From the NCBI GenBank assembly GCA_040766745.1, contig JAXGPX010000003.1:124001-188000 (forward strand): a stretch of DNA of 64,000 bases, in the 5' to 3' direction. A program made the translations under genes and the position numbers. Within the stretch, counting starts at the first letter, position 1, and each line of letters begins with the position of its first letter. Positions 9,430 to 17,996 of this stretch are shown here, piece by piece. The notes beneath the pieces were generated by a model. It searched no databases and was not told the origin of the DNA. It saw nothing but the letters and a program-made list of their open reading frames with translations. This DNA is from JAXGPX01 sp040766745 (GTDB lineage Bacteria > Bacillota > Sulfobacillia > Fermentithermobacillales > Fermentithermobacillaceae).

Positions 9430-9575
9430 TAACATAATGGTTTGGCGCTGAATTTCTCGTAAGAGAGAACGGGGGAACCAAGTTTCTGGGGCTAATCGCA
9501 GTAATGCGTAGGGTTACAACCCTTTCGACCCGAGCCCGTCAGCTAACCTCGTAAGCGTGGAAAAGGGAGGCCTCA
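9430..9575 (+). ncRNA. c-di-AMP riboswitch (ydaO-yuaA leader)
   Basis: The conserved blocks of this riboswitch occur in the correct order: CGCTGAAT near 9446, a TCTC-GTAA-GAGA stem-loop, GGGGGAACCAAGTTTCTGGG at 9471-9490, a CGCA-GTAA-TGCG stem-loop then TAGGG, and the diagnostic GAGCCCGTCAGCTAAC at 9532-9547, ending CCTCGTAAGCG. The class senses c-di-AMP and usually turns genes off when the second messenger is abundant. A short stem CGGCAC/GTGCCG at 9581-9597 followed by CTTGTTG may be part of the expression platform. The first plausible gene downstream is the D-Ala-D-Ala-ligase-like gene, about 220 nt later. Confidence 0.92.
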
Positions 9576-9791
9576 ATCCACGGCACTCTTGGTGCCGCTT
9601 GTTGAACACGAATTAAGCCTCCGAGATTATACCACTATCTCACGTTCAAATAGGTGCAGGGCTTTGGATACATGGGAAAGCTCTGGTAGGCATTGCCATG
9701 CCAAAAAAAGGGCCCACGCCTGTATACCATTCCTGGCACCTGATAGATGGGAAAGCCTAAACCAATCATCAAGTAAAGGAGATGATGCGCT

Positions 9792-10796
9792 CTGCGTATT
9801 GCCATTGTTACTAACCCAAGCAAGACCAAACTGATCAAGTACGATCCCAATTCAAGATTGCAGGCTGAAGTTACATGCAAAGCTGTATCAGCTGCATTAT
9901 CTGAACTGGGCCATGAGGTCGAGGTAATTGAAGCAGGGCCCAGACTCTTAATGGAAATCGAAGACGCCTGGCCAGATGCAGTATTCAACATAGCTACCGG
10001 TTATCACACTAAGAAGCAGCAAGCAAATGTAGCAGCAATGCTGGAACTCAGCGGCGTTCCATTCACAGGATCCGGTTCCAAAACCCATATGATCGGCCTG
10101 CTTAAACACATAGCCAAAATGAACTTCGCAGCCCATGGGATTCTTACTCCAGAATTTCGGACTTTCAATAATGTACAGGAACTAGCCGGAGATTCGCTCA
10201 TATCAGAAATGCCGTTCCCTGTCATAGTTAAACCTGCTGCAGAAGGATCAAGTGTGGGAATATCCTCTGAAAGCGTAACTCAAGATCCTGTTAAGGTAAG
10301 GCAGCTTGTCACCAGGCTTCTGAGCGCTTTAGAGCCACCTGTGCTTGTAGAAGAATTCGTCTCCGGGCGCGAGTTCACTGTGGCATTAGTGGGGTATCCT
10401 GAACCGGCAGTTCTCCCTGTGGAAGAAATCATTTTTGGAGAAGAAGCAATGTATACCTACGGAGTTAAAGTGCGGGATAAGGTAACCGCTGTTTGCCCTG
10501 CTGAGATTTCTCAGGAACTGAACCAGGCCATTGAGGACACAGCCAGAAAAGCTTTTCATGCCATTGGTTGCCGGGATATTGCCAGAGTAGATATTCGGGT
10601 TTCCCAGGACGGACGCCCATTTGTACTTGAGATAAACACCCTTCCAGGACTAATGCCGAACTACAGCGAGGTCCCGAGAATCGCCGAAAAAGCCGGAATC
10701 AGCTATCGGAAGCTTATCGCATCAATCCTTCAAGGCGCTTTGAAACGAAGGACCTCAGATCCTGCCGGGTCCGTTCAAGATGCAGCAGGCCTATAG
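9792..10796 (+). CDS. D-alanine-D-alanine-ligase-like ATP-grasp ligase
   Basis: ATP-grasp enzyme of about 334 residues that should join two amino-acid-type substrates through an acyl phosphate. Ligase signatures are FTGSGSKTHMIGLLKH (substrate loop), PFPVIVKPAAEGSSVGIS (ATP grasp), LVEEFVSGREFTVA, and the metal-binding end VLEINTLPGLMPNYSEVP. The first ATG (9858) would delete the N-terminal strand. The frame is open back to CTG 9792, which encodes LRIAIVTNPSKTK, the expected Rossmann-like start, with AAAGGAGAT about 8 nt upstream, so a CTG start is proposed. The N-domain is divergent from true Ddl, so the product need not be D-Ala-D-Ala. It follows the riboswitch and precedes the opine-dehydrogenase-like gene. 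Confidence 0.75.
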   Translation: MRIAIVTNPSKTKLIKYDPNSRLQAEVTCKAVSAALSELGHEVEVIEAGPRLLMEIEDAWPDAVFNIATGYHTKKQQANVAAMLELSGVPFTGSGSKTHMIGLLKHIAKMNFAAHGILTPEFRTFNNVQELAGDSLISEMPFPVIVKPAAEGSSVGISSESVTQDPVKVRQLVTRLLSALEPPVLVEEFVSGREFTVALVGYPEPAVLPVEEIIFGEEAMYTYGVKVRDKVTAVCPAEISQELNQAIEDTARKAFHAIGCRDIARVDIRVSQDGRPFVLEINTLPGLMPNYSEVPRIAEKAGISYRKLIASILQGALKRRTSDPAGSVQDAAGL

Positions 10797-10910
10797 CCAT
10801 AACGGACTTTTGAAACATTACAGATACAGGTATCAGGAGAAAGCAATTGAGAGTACAGCCATTAATGGCATATTCAAAGACTTGTATTTTTATTAAGGAG
10901 GATTGATAAA

Positions 10911-12035
10911 TTGGCTGAGCAAATCCTCTTAACCAAAACATTGCCGGAATCAACATTTGCTGTAGTCGGAGCCGGGAACGGAGGCCAGGCCATGGCAGGT
11001 TTCCTGGCATTACGAGGGTTCGGAGTGAACCTCTGGAATAGGTCAGAAGATAAGGTCAGGGTGCTAAATGATACAGGTGGAATAATCCTGGAAGGCGAAA
11101 TAACAGGCTTTGCCAGACCAAACCTGATAACTCAGCATATGGGGAAAGCAATTGACGGGGCTAAAACTATCATGGTAACAGTGCCCGCGTCTGGCCACAG
11201 GGACGTGGCAAAGCAAATGGCCCCATGGCTTTCAGACGGACAGATCGTAGTACTAAACCCGGGAAGGACAGGCGGGGCGCTGGAATTCAGAAGAGCACTG
11301 CTTGAGAGTGGATGTAATTGTGAGATAACCGTTGCAGAAGCAGGTACTTTTGTGTATGCCTCAAGGACCCTGGCACCAGGCAGGTCCCATATATACAGCA
11401 TTAAGCACAGGGTGCCTGTGGCCGCCCTTCCTGCAACCAGAACCATGGAGGTGCTGAGAAACCTGCGAAGTGCATATCCTCAGTTTATTCCGGCCGAAAG
11501 CGTTCTGTTCACAAGTTTTGATAATATCGGCGCCGTGTTCCATCCCCTGCCCACAATCTTGAACACAGGCAGAATCGAAAGCAACCTGACGTATGAGCAT
11601 TACAGAGAAGGGATTACCCCTTCTGTAGGAAGGGCACTGGAAGAGGTAGACAGTGAGAGGCTTGCAGTGGCCAGGGCTTTTGGCGTCCGGGCACGTTCGG
11701 CCTTGGATTGGATGGAGGATACCTATGGAGTCAGAGCCTCCTCAATTTACGAGGCTGTGCAGCAAAATCCAGGCTACAATGGAATCTCTGCCCCTTCAAC
11801 TCTAAATACCCGGTATATCTTCGAAGACATTCCGTCTAGCCTTGTTCCCATTGCATCACTGGCCAGGATTGCCGGGATTAAAGTTCCTGTCATAGATGCG
11901 GCTATTTCAATGGCAAGTGCTCTTCACGGTTTGGATTACCGGGCAACAGGTAGATGTGCAGAAAGCATGGGAATAGCAGGCATGCATGTGGGCCAAATTC
12001 TTGATTTGGTCTTGGGAGGAGATGTTGAACCATGA
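10911..12035 (+). CDS. NAD/NADP octopine/nopaline dehydrogenase family protein
   Basis: 374 residues. Residues 17-30 carry a nucleotide-binding motif, VVGAGNGGQAMAG, followed by the ketopantoate-reductase-like N-domain, and the C-terminal half matches the helical opine dehydrogenase domain (FDNIGAVFHPLPTILNTGRI, where the conserved histidine is found). Such enzymes reductively condense an amino acid with a keto acid, or run in reverse. The start is TTG 10911 with AAGGAGG 9-10 nt upstream. It overlaps the next gene by 4 nt (ATGA), so the two are translationally coupled. Its substrate is not inferable. Coupling to a B12-type protein is unusual. Confidence 0.85.
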   Translation: MAEQILLTKTLPESTFAVVGAGNGGQAMAGFLALRGFGVNLWNRSEDKVRVLNDTGGIILEGEITGFARPNLITQHMGKAIDGAKTIMVTVPASGHRDVAKQMAPWLSDGQIVVLNPGRTGGALEFRRALLESGCNCEITVAEAGTFVYASRTLAPGRSHIYSIKHRVPVAALPATRTMEVLRNLRSAYPQFIPAESVLFTSFDNIGAVFHPLPTILNTGRIESNLTYEHYREGITPSVGRALEEVDSERLAVARAFGVRARSALDWMEDTYGVRASSIYEAVQQNPGYNGISAPSTLNTRYIFEDIPSSLVPIASLARIAGIKVPVIDAAISMASALHGLDYRATGRCAESMGIAGMHVGQILDLVLGGDVEP

Positions 12036-13777
12036 AGGCAGAAAATCTCAAATTGCCAGGATCACAGGCATTAACATCATTGCCGGCCCGAATGGCCGGT
12101 GTGTCAATGGGAGATTGCGTACATGTAGCAGGAGTTCTTAATTTTCTCAGACTGGCCGAGTCTCTCGGCTATAACACTGAATTTCTGGGGCCTGCCAAAT
12201 CTCCTGAGGAAATAGCTGTTTGGGCACGGGAGCATCGTCCCGATATTCTTGCAGTTGGCTACAGACTCGATCCGGACGCAGCCGGCCGGCTAATTAAAAG
12301 ACTAGTGAAGGCTTTGGCTGAAACAGGAGTTCATCCCAGTCCAAGATTGATGTTCGGAGGCACCCCGCCTGTGGCGAAAGAAGCAGAAGCATCTGGCGTT
12401 TTCGAAAAAGTATTTTCAGGGCTTGAGGATATCGATGAGATAATCGCTTATCTTAGGGGCGAATCGAAATCCTCAGCCGAAACCGGTTATCCCGACACAT
12501 TGATAAAAAGGATTTCGTGGAAGGCCCCTTACCCACTCTTGAGGCACCATTTTGGCCTGCCTACCATGGAGGCAACCAGATCGGGGATTAAGAAAATAGC
12601 AGATGCACGAGTCCTTGATGTAATCTCAATTGGGCCTGACCAAAATGCCCAGGAGAACTTCTTTCATCCGGAAGACATCGACCCTGACCAGGCAGGATCC
12701 GGTGGAGTTCCGGTAAGGAGCCGCGAAGACTTTGAACTGCTGTACTCAGCGGCACAGCGAGGGAACTATCCATTAATGAGATGTTACAGCGGGACCAGAG
12801 ATGTAATCGAGTTTGCTGAGGTACTCCGGGACGCTATACACAATGCATGGGCGGCTATCCCACTGTGCTGGTACAACGTCCTTGATGGACGCGGCCCCCG
12901 GGGTGTAGAGGAATCAATTAGGGAAGCCAGGGCAGGCATGGCCTGGCATGCCGGGAGGGGAATCCCTGTTGAAGTCAATGAAGCCCACCACTGGAGCCTG
13001 CGGGACGCACCGGACGTTGTTGCGGTTGCCTCTGCCTATCTGGGTGCGCTTAATGCCAAGAATATGGGTGTAAAAGACTACGTCGCTCAGTTCATGTTCA
13101 ACACTCCACCGGGAACATCGGCTGCTATGGACTTAGGCAAAATGCTGGCCAAACTTGAGCTAATCGAGTCTCTGGTTGACCGTGATTTCAAAGTGTGGCG
13201 CCAGGTTCGAGCAGGACTTGCCAGTTTTCCTGTAGATCTGAGTCTGGCAAAAGGGCAGCTGGCCACTTCAACCCTGGTCAGCATGAATCTAAAACCTCAC
13301 ATTGTCCACGTTGTGGGATTCTGTGAAGGGGATCACGCGGCGACTCCGGAAGATGTGATCGAAAGCTGTAAGATCGTACGGGGAGTCATCAGGAATTGCC
13401 TGCACGGTATGCCTGACATGACCTTGTCTGAGGAAGTCCAAGCAAGAAAGGCTCGGCTCTTGCAGGAAGCCAGAGCCCTATTGGAAGCTATAGCCAGATT
13501 ACCTGAATTGGTGCCAGGCCTTCTCGATTCACTGCCAGGCCAAAGAAGCGGTTACTCAGATCCACTGGTTAACCCAAAAGTGCTGGCCTTTGCCATCAAA
13601 ACTGGGCTCTTGGATGCTCCCCATCTTGTAGGAAATCCTGCTGCATTCGGGAAAGTCTGTACCAGCATGGTTAACGGCGCATGCGTGGCGGTAGATCCTG
13701 AATCGGGCAAGGTATTGCCAGAGGCTGATCGGATAGAAAGAATACTAAGAGCTTTGGAGAAGAGAGTTTCAGCATGA
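12032..13777 (+). CDS. Cobalamin-binding, glutamate-mutase-like fusion protein
   Basis: 581 residues in two parts. Residues about 20-150 resemble a B12-binding Rossmann domain like the small subunit of glutamate mutase: GDCVHVAGVLNFLRLAESLG, then ILAVGYRLD. The cobalamin histidine motif is D28-x2-H31-x2-G34, one residue longer than canonical DxHxxG. Residues about 190-520 look like a mutase-type TIM barrel (SREDFELLYSAAQRGNYPLM, NEAHHWSLRDAPDVV). A large/small-subunit fusion of a carbon-skeleton mutase is the best guess, but assignment rests on remote similarity. It is coupled by ATGA to the opine dehydrogenase. No reactivase or separate partner subunit is nearby. Confidence 0.6.
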   Translation: MKAENLKLPGSQALTSLPARMAGVSMGDCVHVAGVLNFLRLAESLGYNTEFLGPAKSPEEIAVWAREHRPDILAVGYRLDPDAAGRLIKRLVKALAETGVHPSPRLMFGGTPPVAKEAEASGVFEKVFSGLEDIDEIIAYLRGESKSSAETGYPDTLIKRISWKAPYPLLRHHFGLPTMEATRSGIKKIADARVLDVISIGPDQNAQENFFHPEDIDPDQAGSGGVPVRSREDFELLYSAAQRGNYPLMRCYSGTRDVIEFAEVLRDAIHNAWAAIPLCWYNVLDGRGPRGVEESIREARAGMAWHAGRGIPVEVNEAHHWSLRDAPDVVAVASAYLGALNAKNMGVKDYVAQFMFNTPPGTSAAMDLGKMLAKLELIESLVDRDFKVWRQVRAGLASFPVDLSLAKGQLATSTLVSMNLKPHIVHVVGFCEGDHAATPEDVIESCKIVRGVIRNCLHGMPDMTLSEEVQARKARLLQEARALLEAIARLPELVPGLLDSLPGQRSGYSDPLVNPKVLAFAIKTGLLDAPHLVGNPAAFGKVCTSMVNGACVAVDPESGKVLPEADRIERILRALEKRVSA

Positions 13778-14039
13778 AAACGTGCTCTCCTCCAGTTAGC
13801 CTACGCAATAAGGCCCAGTCTGCGTTTGAAGTGAATCTCAAACTGACGTGTTTGCTCAGGACACGTCTGGATTCATGTACTCATGTACACCCGTTACTAG
13901 CAGTAAGAGTATCCCTTTGGCAGGTAATTGCAGGGTCTCCATGGAAGTAACTCTATTATATATTGCTATCAAAATGCGGACTCCGGCGTGCCAGACACTC
14001 GTCTAGGTGCCGCCTCATATCCCATAGGAGGTATTGCTT

Positions 14040-14606
14040 ATGACTTCAAAGGTAGTAGTAATCACATCAAGCCCTAATAAAGACGGACTCACCGCTGCCT
14101 GCGGTACTTCGGCACAGGAAGGCGCCAGAGAAGCCGGTGCTGAAACCGTTATCCTGGATCTTAACTCCCTGAAAATCGGAAGGTGCCAGGCATGTGGAAC
14201 CGGGTACGGGCCTTGCAGGTCAGAACATGTTTGCCAGGTTAAAGACGACTTTCAGAGTGCACACAGCCTGGTTCTTTCAGCCGACGCCCTGGTTGTTGTA
14301 AGCCCCGTCTACTGGGGTGATTTGAGCGAGTCTGCCAAGGCATTCTTCGACCGGCTCAGGCGGTGTGAGTCTATTAACCGGGACGAACAAGGCCTTAAAG
14401 GGAAGCCGGTTATAGGAGTGGCAGCAGCCGGCGGGAGTGGCAACGGCACGGTTACATGCCTTTTTGCCATGCAGCAGTTCTTCAATCCTATGAAAATGAA
14501 CATATTCGACCTGATAACAGTCACCAGAAAATCCAGGCCGTATAAGCTAGAGGCCATAAGAAGCGCAGCAAAGGCAATGGTTGGTTCTATGCAAAAACAG
14601 GAATAG
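14040..14606 (+). CDS. Flavodoxin-like NAD(P)H-dependent FMN reductase family protein
   Basis: 188 residues with a flavodoxin fold: SKVVVITSSPNKDGLTAA (phosphate-binding loop for FMN) and ADALVVVSPVYWGDLSESAK (second FMN loop). Between them lie four cysteines, C-x2-C-x6-C-x5-C, in the place where iron-sulfur flavoproteins of this family carry a cluster, although the spacing here is not the classic compact one. GGAGGT lies 9-10 nt before ATG 14040. It is 260 bp downstream of the B12 protein, so it may have its own promoter. Likely a small redox protein of anaerobic metabolism; the electron partner is unknown. Confidence 0.8.
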   Translation: MTSKVVVITSSPNKDGLTAACGTSAQEGAREAGAETVILDLNSLKIGRCQACGTGYGPCRSEHVCQVKDDFQSAHSLVLSADALVVVSPVYWGDLSESAKAFFDRLRRCESINRDEQGLKGKPVIGVAAAGGSGNGTVTCLFAMQQFFNPMKMNIFDLITVTRKSRPYKLEAIRSAAKAMVGSMQKQE

Positions 14607-14644
14607 GCACAGCCTTCAACATTGATAGGCCATAGGACGTTTCA

Positions 14645-14680
14645 GCCTGGCAGTTTTCTGTAAGGAGAAGACTGCCAGGC
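14645..14680. terminator. Long hairpin between convergent genes
   Basis: GCCTGGCAGT (14645-14654) pairs perfectly with ACTGCCAGGC (14671-14680), and the loop extends the stem to about 15 bp through TTTCT/AGAAG with one G-U pair. A short T-rich run follows on the plus strand. It lies between the convergent reductase and ATP-grasp genes and could terminate either. Confidence 0.6.
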
Positions 14681-14816
14681 AGGTTTCTCTTGTCAGGAGT
14701 GTTCCAACCGAACCAAATGCTAATGCAGTGGCATCTTACCTCCTAATTGGCCAGGACAAACAAGTTCAGGGTGCGGTAGACTTCGTTAAGCACGGGAAAG
14801 GTTCTAGTTTTCGTGG

Positions 14817-16109
14817 TCAGTCTCTTTTTGAGAGAATCCCTCCAAGCAGATAAGCCAGTCCGGGCATGGGATCTGCTAGGTCCATAAGCCCATCTTTCGA
14901 TGGGTGCTCAATCAGTTCGCGGATCTCGTCAGTAAAGGCCCTGAGTACCGAGTGCCCATCTTTGCGGGCATAGTCCACAACCGACAGCAAGTCTTGGGGA
15001 AAGAAGCGTATTCTGACACCGGATTTCTGCCTTGACTGCCCACAGGTATACAACGGAGTACACATAGGAGCATGTACCGAAGTACACACGGGTTGAAAGT
15101 TATCTTGCTTGTCACGGCCGGGCAATTGCCCCAGGGCTGCTTTGTAGTACAGAACGGGAAAATCTACACCTGCCTGAACAGCCAATGCGAGACTCCCCCA
15201 GAATCTCGGGTTCACTTCCAGCAGCCGGAACTCACCATCAGCTCCCTGCCTGAAATCCACCATTGCCATTCCCTTCCACTTAAGAGAAGAAAGCAGCATG
15301 TGGCTCATCTCGATAAGTTCAGGCTTGTAAACAGCTTCAGCATAAACAGTAGGCCCCCTGCCGGGCGGCCGTTCCCGGATGCTCCGGTATGTAAAAGACG
15401 CAACTAACCTGCTTTCACCGTCATAAAGCAGAGCCGCGCCCCAATCAGTGCCTTCTATATACTCCTGGATCACCGGATCAGATTGAAGTGCATCCATTTC
15501 CCGGTACTTTTCAGCGGTTTCTTTAAGTGTGCTGCACTTGACTGTCCTTTTGGCTGCAGAGAGCCACAGGTCTTCACCGGACCTATACTTCAATATGACA
15601 GGATAGGTGAGGTTGAGGCTTACCAGCCATTCCTCGAGGCCCGGGCCCATGTCCAAGTCTTGGCCATACGGCTTCACTCCGTGTTCACGGGGAATCCATG
15701 TTCCAGGAACGGGAATACCTAACGATGACGCCAGATGAAAGCAGTCTCTTTTGTCGTGGGCGGTCCTGAGTGAATCTTCATCTGGAACAAGGAAATTGGC
15801 CCTCCCTCTGAGTTCTTGGGATTTCTGGGAAAGCATAAACACAAAAGGGGAATGAACAGGAATTATCACCCCACCCGGGCCGCACGCTTCAAGAATCATA
15901 TCCAGGTCTTGAGGGCCAGGATTCTTGTGAGCATTTTCTCCAAGGAATACCCGTGCCCTTGCGTATCTGGAGCGAAAACCCAGTACCCGGCTTAGCCCGC
16001 TGGCTTCAGCGGCAGACACATTTACGCCGGTACGTCCCAAGGACCTTAGTACTGTAACCGCTGTCCGCAAGCGTGCGTCGGTGACCACTGCACGGCCGCC
16101 GGTGTCCAT
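14817..16109 (-). CDS. ATP-grasp carboxylate-amine ligase family protein
   Basis: 430-residue ATP-grasp protein of the CarB/D-aspartate-ligase type. It has a pre-ATP-grasp Rossmann-like domain (about 1-110), then the ATP-binding segments KRDCFHLASSLGIPVP, YPVILKYRSG, QEYIEGTDWG and the metal-binding FRLLEVNPRFWGS near residue 295. Homologues form an amide or ester bond using an acyl-phosphate intermediate, often in cell-envelope or peptide natural-product loci. The ATG start at 16109 has a G-rich AGGGGG site upstream. It is monocistronic as far as visible. Substrates are unknown. Confidence 0.8.
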   Translation of the reverse strand: MDTGGRAVVTDARLRTAVTVLRSLGRTGVNVSAAEASGLSRVLGFRSRYARARVFLGENAHKNPGPQDLDMILEACGPGGVIIPVHSPFVFMLSQKSQELRGRANFLVPDEDSLRTAHDKRDCFHLASSLGIPVPGTWIPREHGVKPYGQDLDMGPGLEEWLVSLNLTYPVILKYRSGEDLWLSAAKRTVKCSTLKETAEKYREMDALQSDPVIQEYIEGTDWGAALLYDGESRLVASFTYRSIRERPPGRGPTVYAEAVYKPELIEMSHMLLSSLKWKGMAMVDFRQGADGEFRLLEVNPRFWGSLALAVQAGVDFPVLYYKAALGQLPGRDKQDNFQPVCTSVHAPMCTPLYTCGQSRQKSGVRIRFFPQDLLSVVDYARKDGHSVLRAFTDEIRELIEHPSKDGLMDLADPMPGLAYLLGGILSKRD

Positions 16110-16184
16110 ACCTGTACCCCCTCATGTACCCAGGATTCCGGGCTCTCCATTGAAATTCCCTGTTGCTGCATTTCTACTGGAAAT

Positions 16185-16520
16185 CCACAGGCTATCCACA
16201 TGTTCACTATAGGCTAATCACATCATATTAACAACATACCCACAGCACAAACACGGGATATCCACAGGATGCCAACAGCATACTCACAGCCTAAACACGT
16301 GATATTCACAGGATGCTAACAGCATACTCGCAGCATAGGCATCTCACACCTTAGCATCGCGAGGAACGTTCGGCGAGCCGGCAAGCAGCAAACTCCCAGC
16401 CAGACAAGGGATACAGGCGATCTATTCACAGGGTATTCACAGATCGGTTTGGCCATACTCACAGATTGCTCACAGGTAATTATCAGCTATGCACAGAGTA
16501 TCCACAACCATATCCACATA
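16185..16520 (+). repeat. Cluster of eight TATNCACA (DnaA-box-like) sites in a gene-free region
   Basis: Eight same-strand copies of TATNCACA begin at 16193, 16259, 16303, 16423, 16434, 16488, 16499 and 16511. Each matches the relaxed DnaA box TTATNCACA except for the first T. Several sit in degenerate repeats of about 44 bp (16251-16340), with further CTCACAG and CCCACAG relatives between them. The 540-bp stretch between the ATP-grasp and rubredoxin-fusion genes contains no convincing coding sequence. Confidence 0.75.
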
Positions 16521-16577
16521 TCTATCCGCATGAACAATCACGGAATCGTGCACTAGGCCCAGGACAGCAAAGAATGC

Positions 16578-16611
16578 CATGAGGGCAGGCCAACCAGTGC
16601 CTGCCCTCATG
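16578..16611. terminator. Strong hairpin at the 3' side of the redox-fusion gene
   Basis: A perfect 13-bp stem, CATGAGGGCAGGC (16578-16590) with its complement at 16599-16611, and an 8-nt loop. It lies 39 bp past the minus-strand rubredoxin-fusion stop, although the minus-strand tail is only mildly T-rich (ATTCTTT). Confidence 0.65.
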
Positions 16612-16649
16612 AAAAACTGCAAGTGCCTAACCTTCTTATACCTTCAAAC

Positions 16650-17915
16650 TTAGATCCTCTTCAAGCTAAAGCTAACGCCATCGCCTTCGACCTGGAACCT
16701 GCCCCCGCACTGTGGGCATGTAAGTTCCTGTCCCACTGCATCCTTACCGTCAGGGGCAATTTCCCAGCCACAAAGAGGGCAGAAGAAGGCCACTGGGTAA
16801 GTGTTGTCTTTCAGCGAATTGACAAGGCCCTTAAAAATATTCACATGTCCGTGCTCAGACTGGGCCTGATCGTTGAACATTTCTTTGAGGGCTTCGTCTT
16901 GGGTCTCCTTAGAAAACTGCATATAGGTATCCCTTGCTACCTCTTCGAATTCTTGATTCAACATCATAAACAACAGCTCACGCTTCCGGTTTTCGGCCGC
17001 GCCAGGCAATTTCTCCGAAAGCTTCCTATTGAGATAGGCGAGCGCACTATCGACATGGTCTCCCTCGGTTCTCATGATTCCTTCAAGGATTGATGTCAAA
17101 CCGGGGCTGGAGAGTTGAGTTATCTGGTACTGGTAACGCCTGTTTGCGCCAAACTCAAGGTTCAGTGCAGCGACTACATTGTTCCAGTCTACATCGTCTA
17201 CAATGTTTTCAGGCTTCGACCTGTTAGCCCTGTAATACCCGTAGGTAATAGGCTCAGTACCTCGCAGCTTCCCGCCTCCGACCACCTTTGCCACAAACAA
17301 TGTGTGTGTGCCGGCATCAATAGACTTATCCAGTTCAATTTCGCACTCGAGGTACGAATTCCCGTCATTGATCACTGGGCAACCGGCAGTTGGCGACTTC
17401 ATCCACTCTACTCCGGCGAATTTGTCGACATTGCGGCCGGAAGAGAATCCGAACCGCTTGATAATACCCATATTGCCCTTGCCTAGTATCGTGACAGCCG
17501 CAACTTTGCTGTCCATTATGAATTCGTGGGTCAAATTGCTCTTGTTAATGCCTATTGCCACCCTCACCGGATCCGAAGTAATTTGAAATACGGTGTTGCA
17601 GGTTTGGGCGTTGACTTTATCGCCTGATCTTGAACTGACCACAAACATGCCGTAGCTAATGCTGTATAGGGCATTCTTTGCTTGATCTTGAGAAGGCTTA
17701 TCGGGAACAATCGGCACAGCAGATGGCTTGCTTCCAGAAGGAACTGGTTCAACTTGCTTCTTCGCTTTTACATCTGCGTCCACTTTCGCTGAAGCACGTG
17801 ATTCGTCTTCAATCTCGATAAAAGCTTCTTTTGGAGCATGGCACACAGGGCATTCATCTGGGGGTTCAGGGCCCTCAGCAATATATCCGCATACCGTACA
17901 TTTCCACTTCTTCAT
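16650..17915 (-). CDS. Rubredoxin / flavin reductase / ferritin-like fusion redox protein
   Basis: A four-part fusion of 421 residues. Residues 1-27 are a short rubredoxin (C6-x2-C9, C22-x2-C25). About 80-235 is an FMN-binding flavin-reductase domain like that of high-molecular-weight rubredoxin (Hrb). About 245-380 is a rubrerythrin/ferritin-like helical domain with ExxH-type ligands (EGIMRTEGDH, NQEFEEVARD, DQAQSEHGHV). The end is a second CxxC...CxxC zinc-ribbon or rubredoxin-like knob (CPLCGWE, CPQCGG). Hrb and rubrerythrin relatives pass electrons to oxygen, peroxide or nitric oxide reduction. AGGAGG precedes the ATG by about 9 nt. A promoter and an overlapping palindrome lie just upstream, so regulation by a redox or stress repressor is likely. 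Confidence 0.85.
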   Translation of the reverse strand: MKKWKCTVCGYIAEGPEPPDECPVCHAPKEAFIEIEDESRASAKVDADVKAKKQVEPVPSGSKPSAVPIVPDKPSQDQAKNALYSISYGMFVVSSRSGDKVNAQTCNTVFQITSDPVRVAIGINKSNLTHEFIMDSKVAAVTILGKGNMGIIKRFGFSSGRNVDKFAGVEWMKSPTAGCPVINDGNSYLECEIELDKSIDAGTHTLFVAKVVGGGKLRGTEPITYGYYRANRSKPENIVDDVDWNNVVAALNLEFGANRRYQYQITQLSSPGLTSILEGIMRTEGDHVDSALAYLNRKLSEKLPGAAENRKRELLFMMLNQEFEEVARDTYMQFSKETQDEALKEMFNDQAQSEHGHVNIFKGLVNSLKDNTYPVAFFCPLCGWEIAPDGKDAVGQELTCPQCGGRFQVEGDGVSFSLKRI

Positions 17916-17972
17916 ATACGCCGCCTCCTAACAGTATTTCCCCTGTGAAAGTTCCAATTCTTACATACCTGA

Positions 17973-17996
17973 TTAGTTAGTGAACACTGTAACTAA
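17973..17996. promoter_or_regulatory. Operator-like palindrome TTAGTTA-N10-TAACTAA
   Basis: Perfect 7-bp inverted arms with a 10-bp centre, 24 bp overall, located just downstream of the -10 of the redox-fusion promoter. The geometry suits a dimeric winged-helix repressor such as a MarR- or Fur/PerR-type protein, but the regulator is not identified. Confidence 0.6.

Noticed and set aside
9589..9834. 81-codon ORF between riboswitch and ligase
   Set aside because: No ribosome site, no family resemblance, and it overlaps the properly preceded CTG start of the ligase.
16185..16520. Chromosome replication origin
   Set aside because: No dnaA, dnaN, gyrB or rnpA/rpmH neighbours, no AT-rich unwinding segment, and all boxes lack the first T. 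A titration-type site is the more modest reading.
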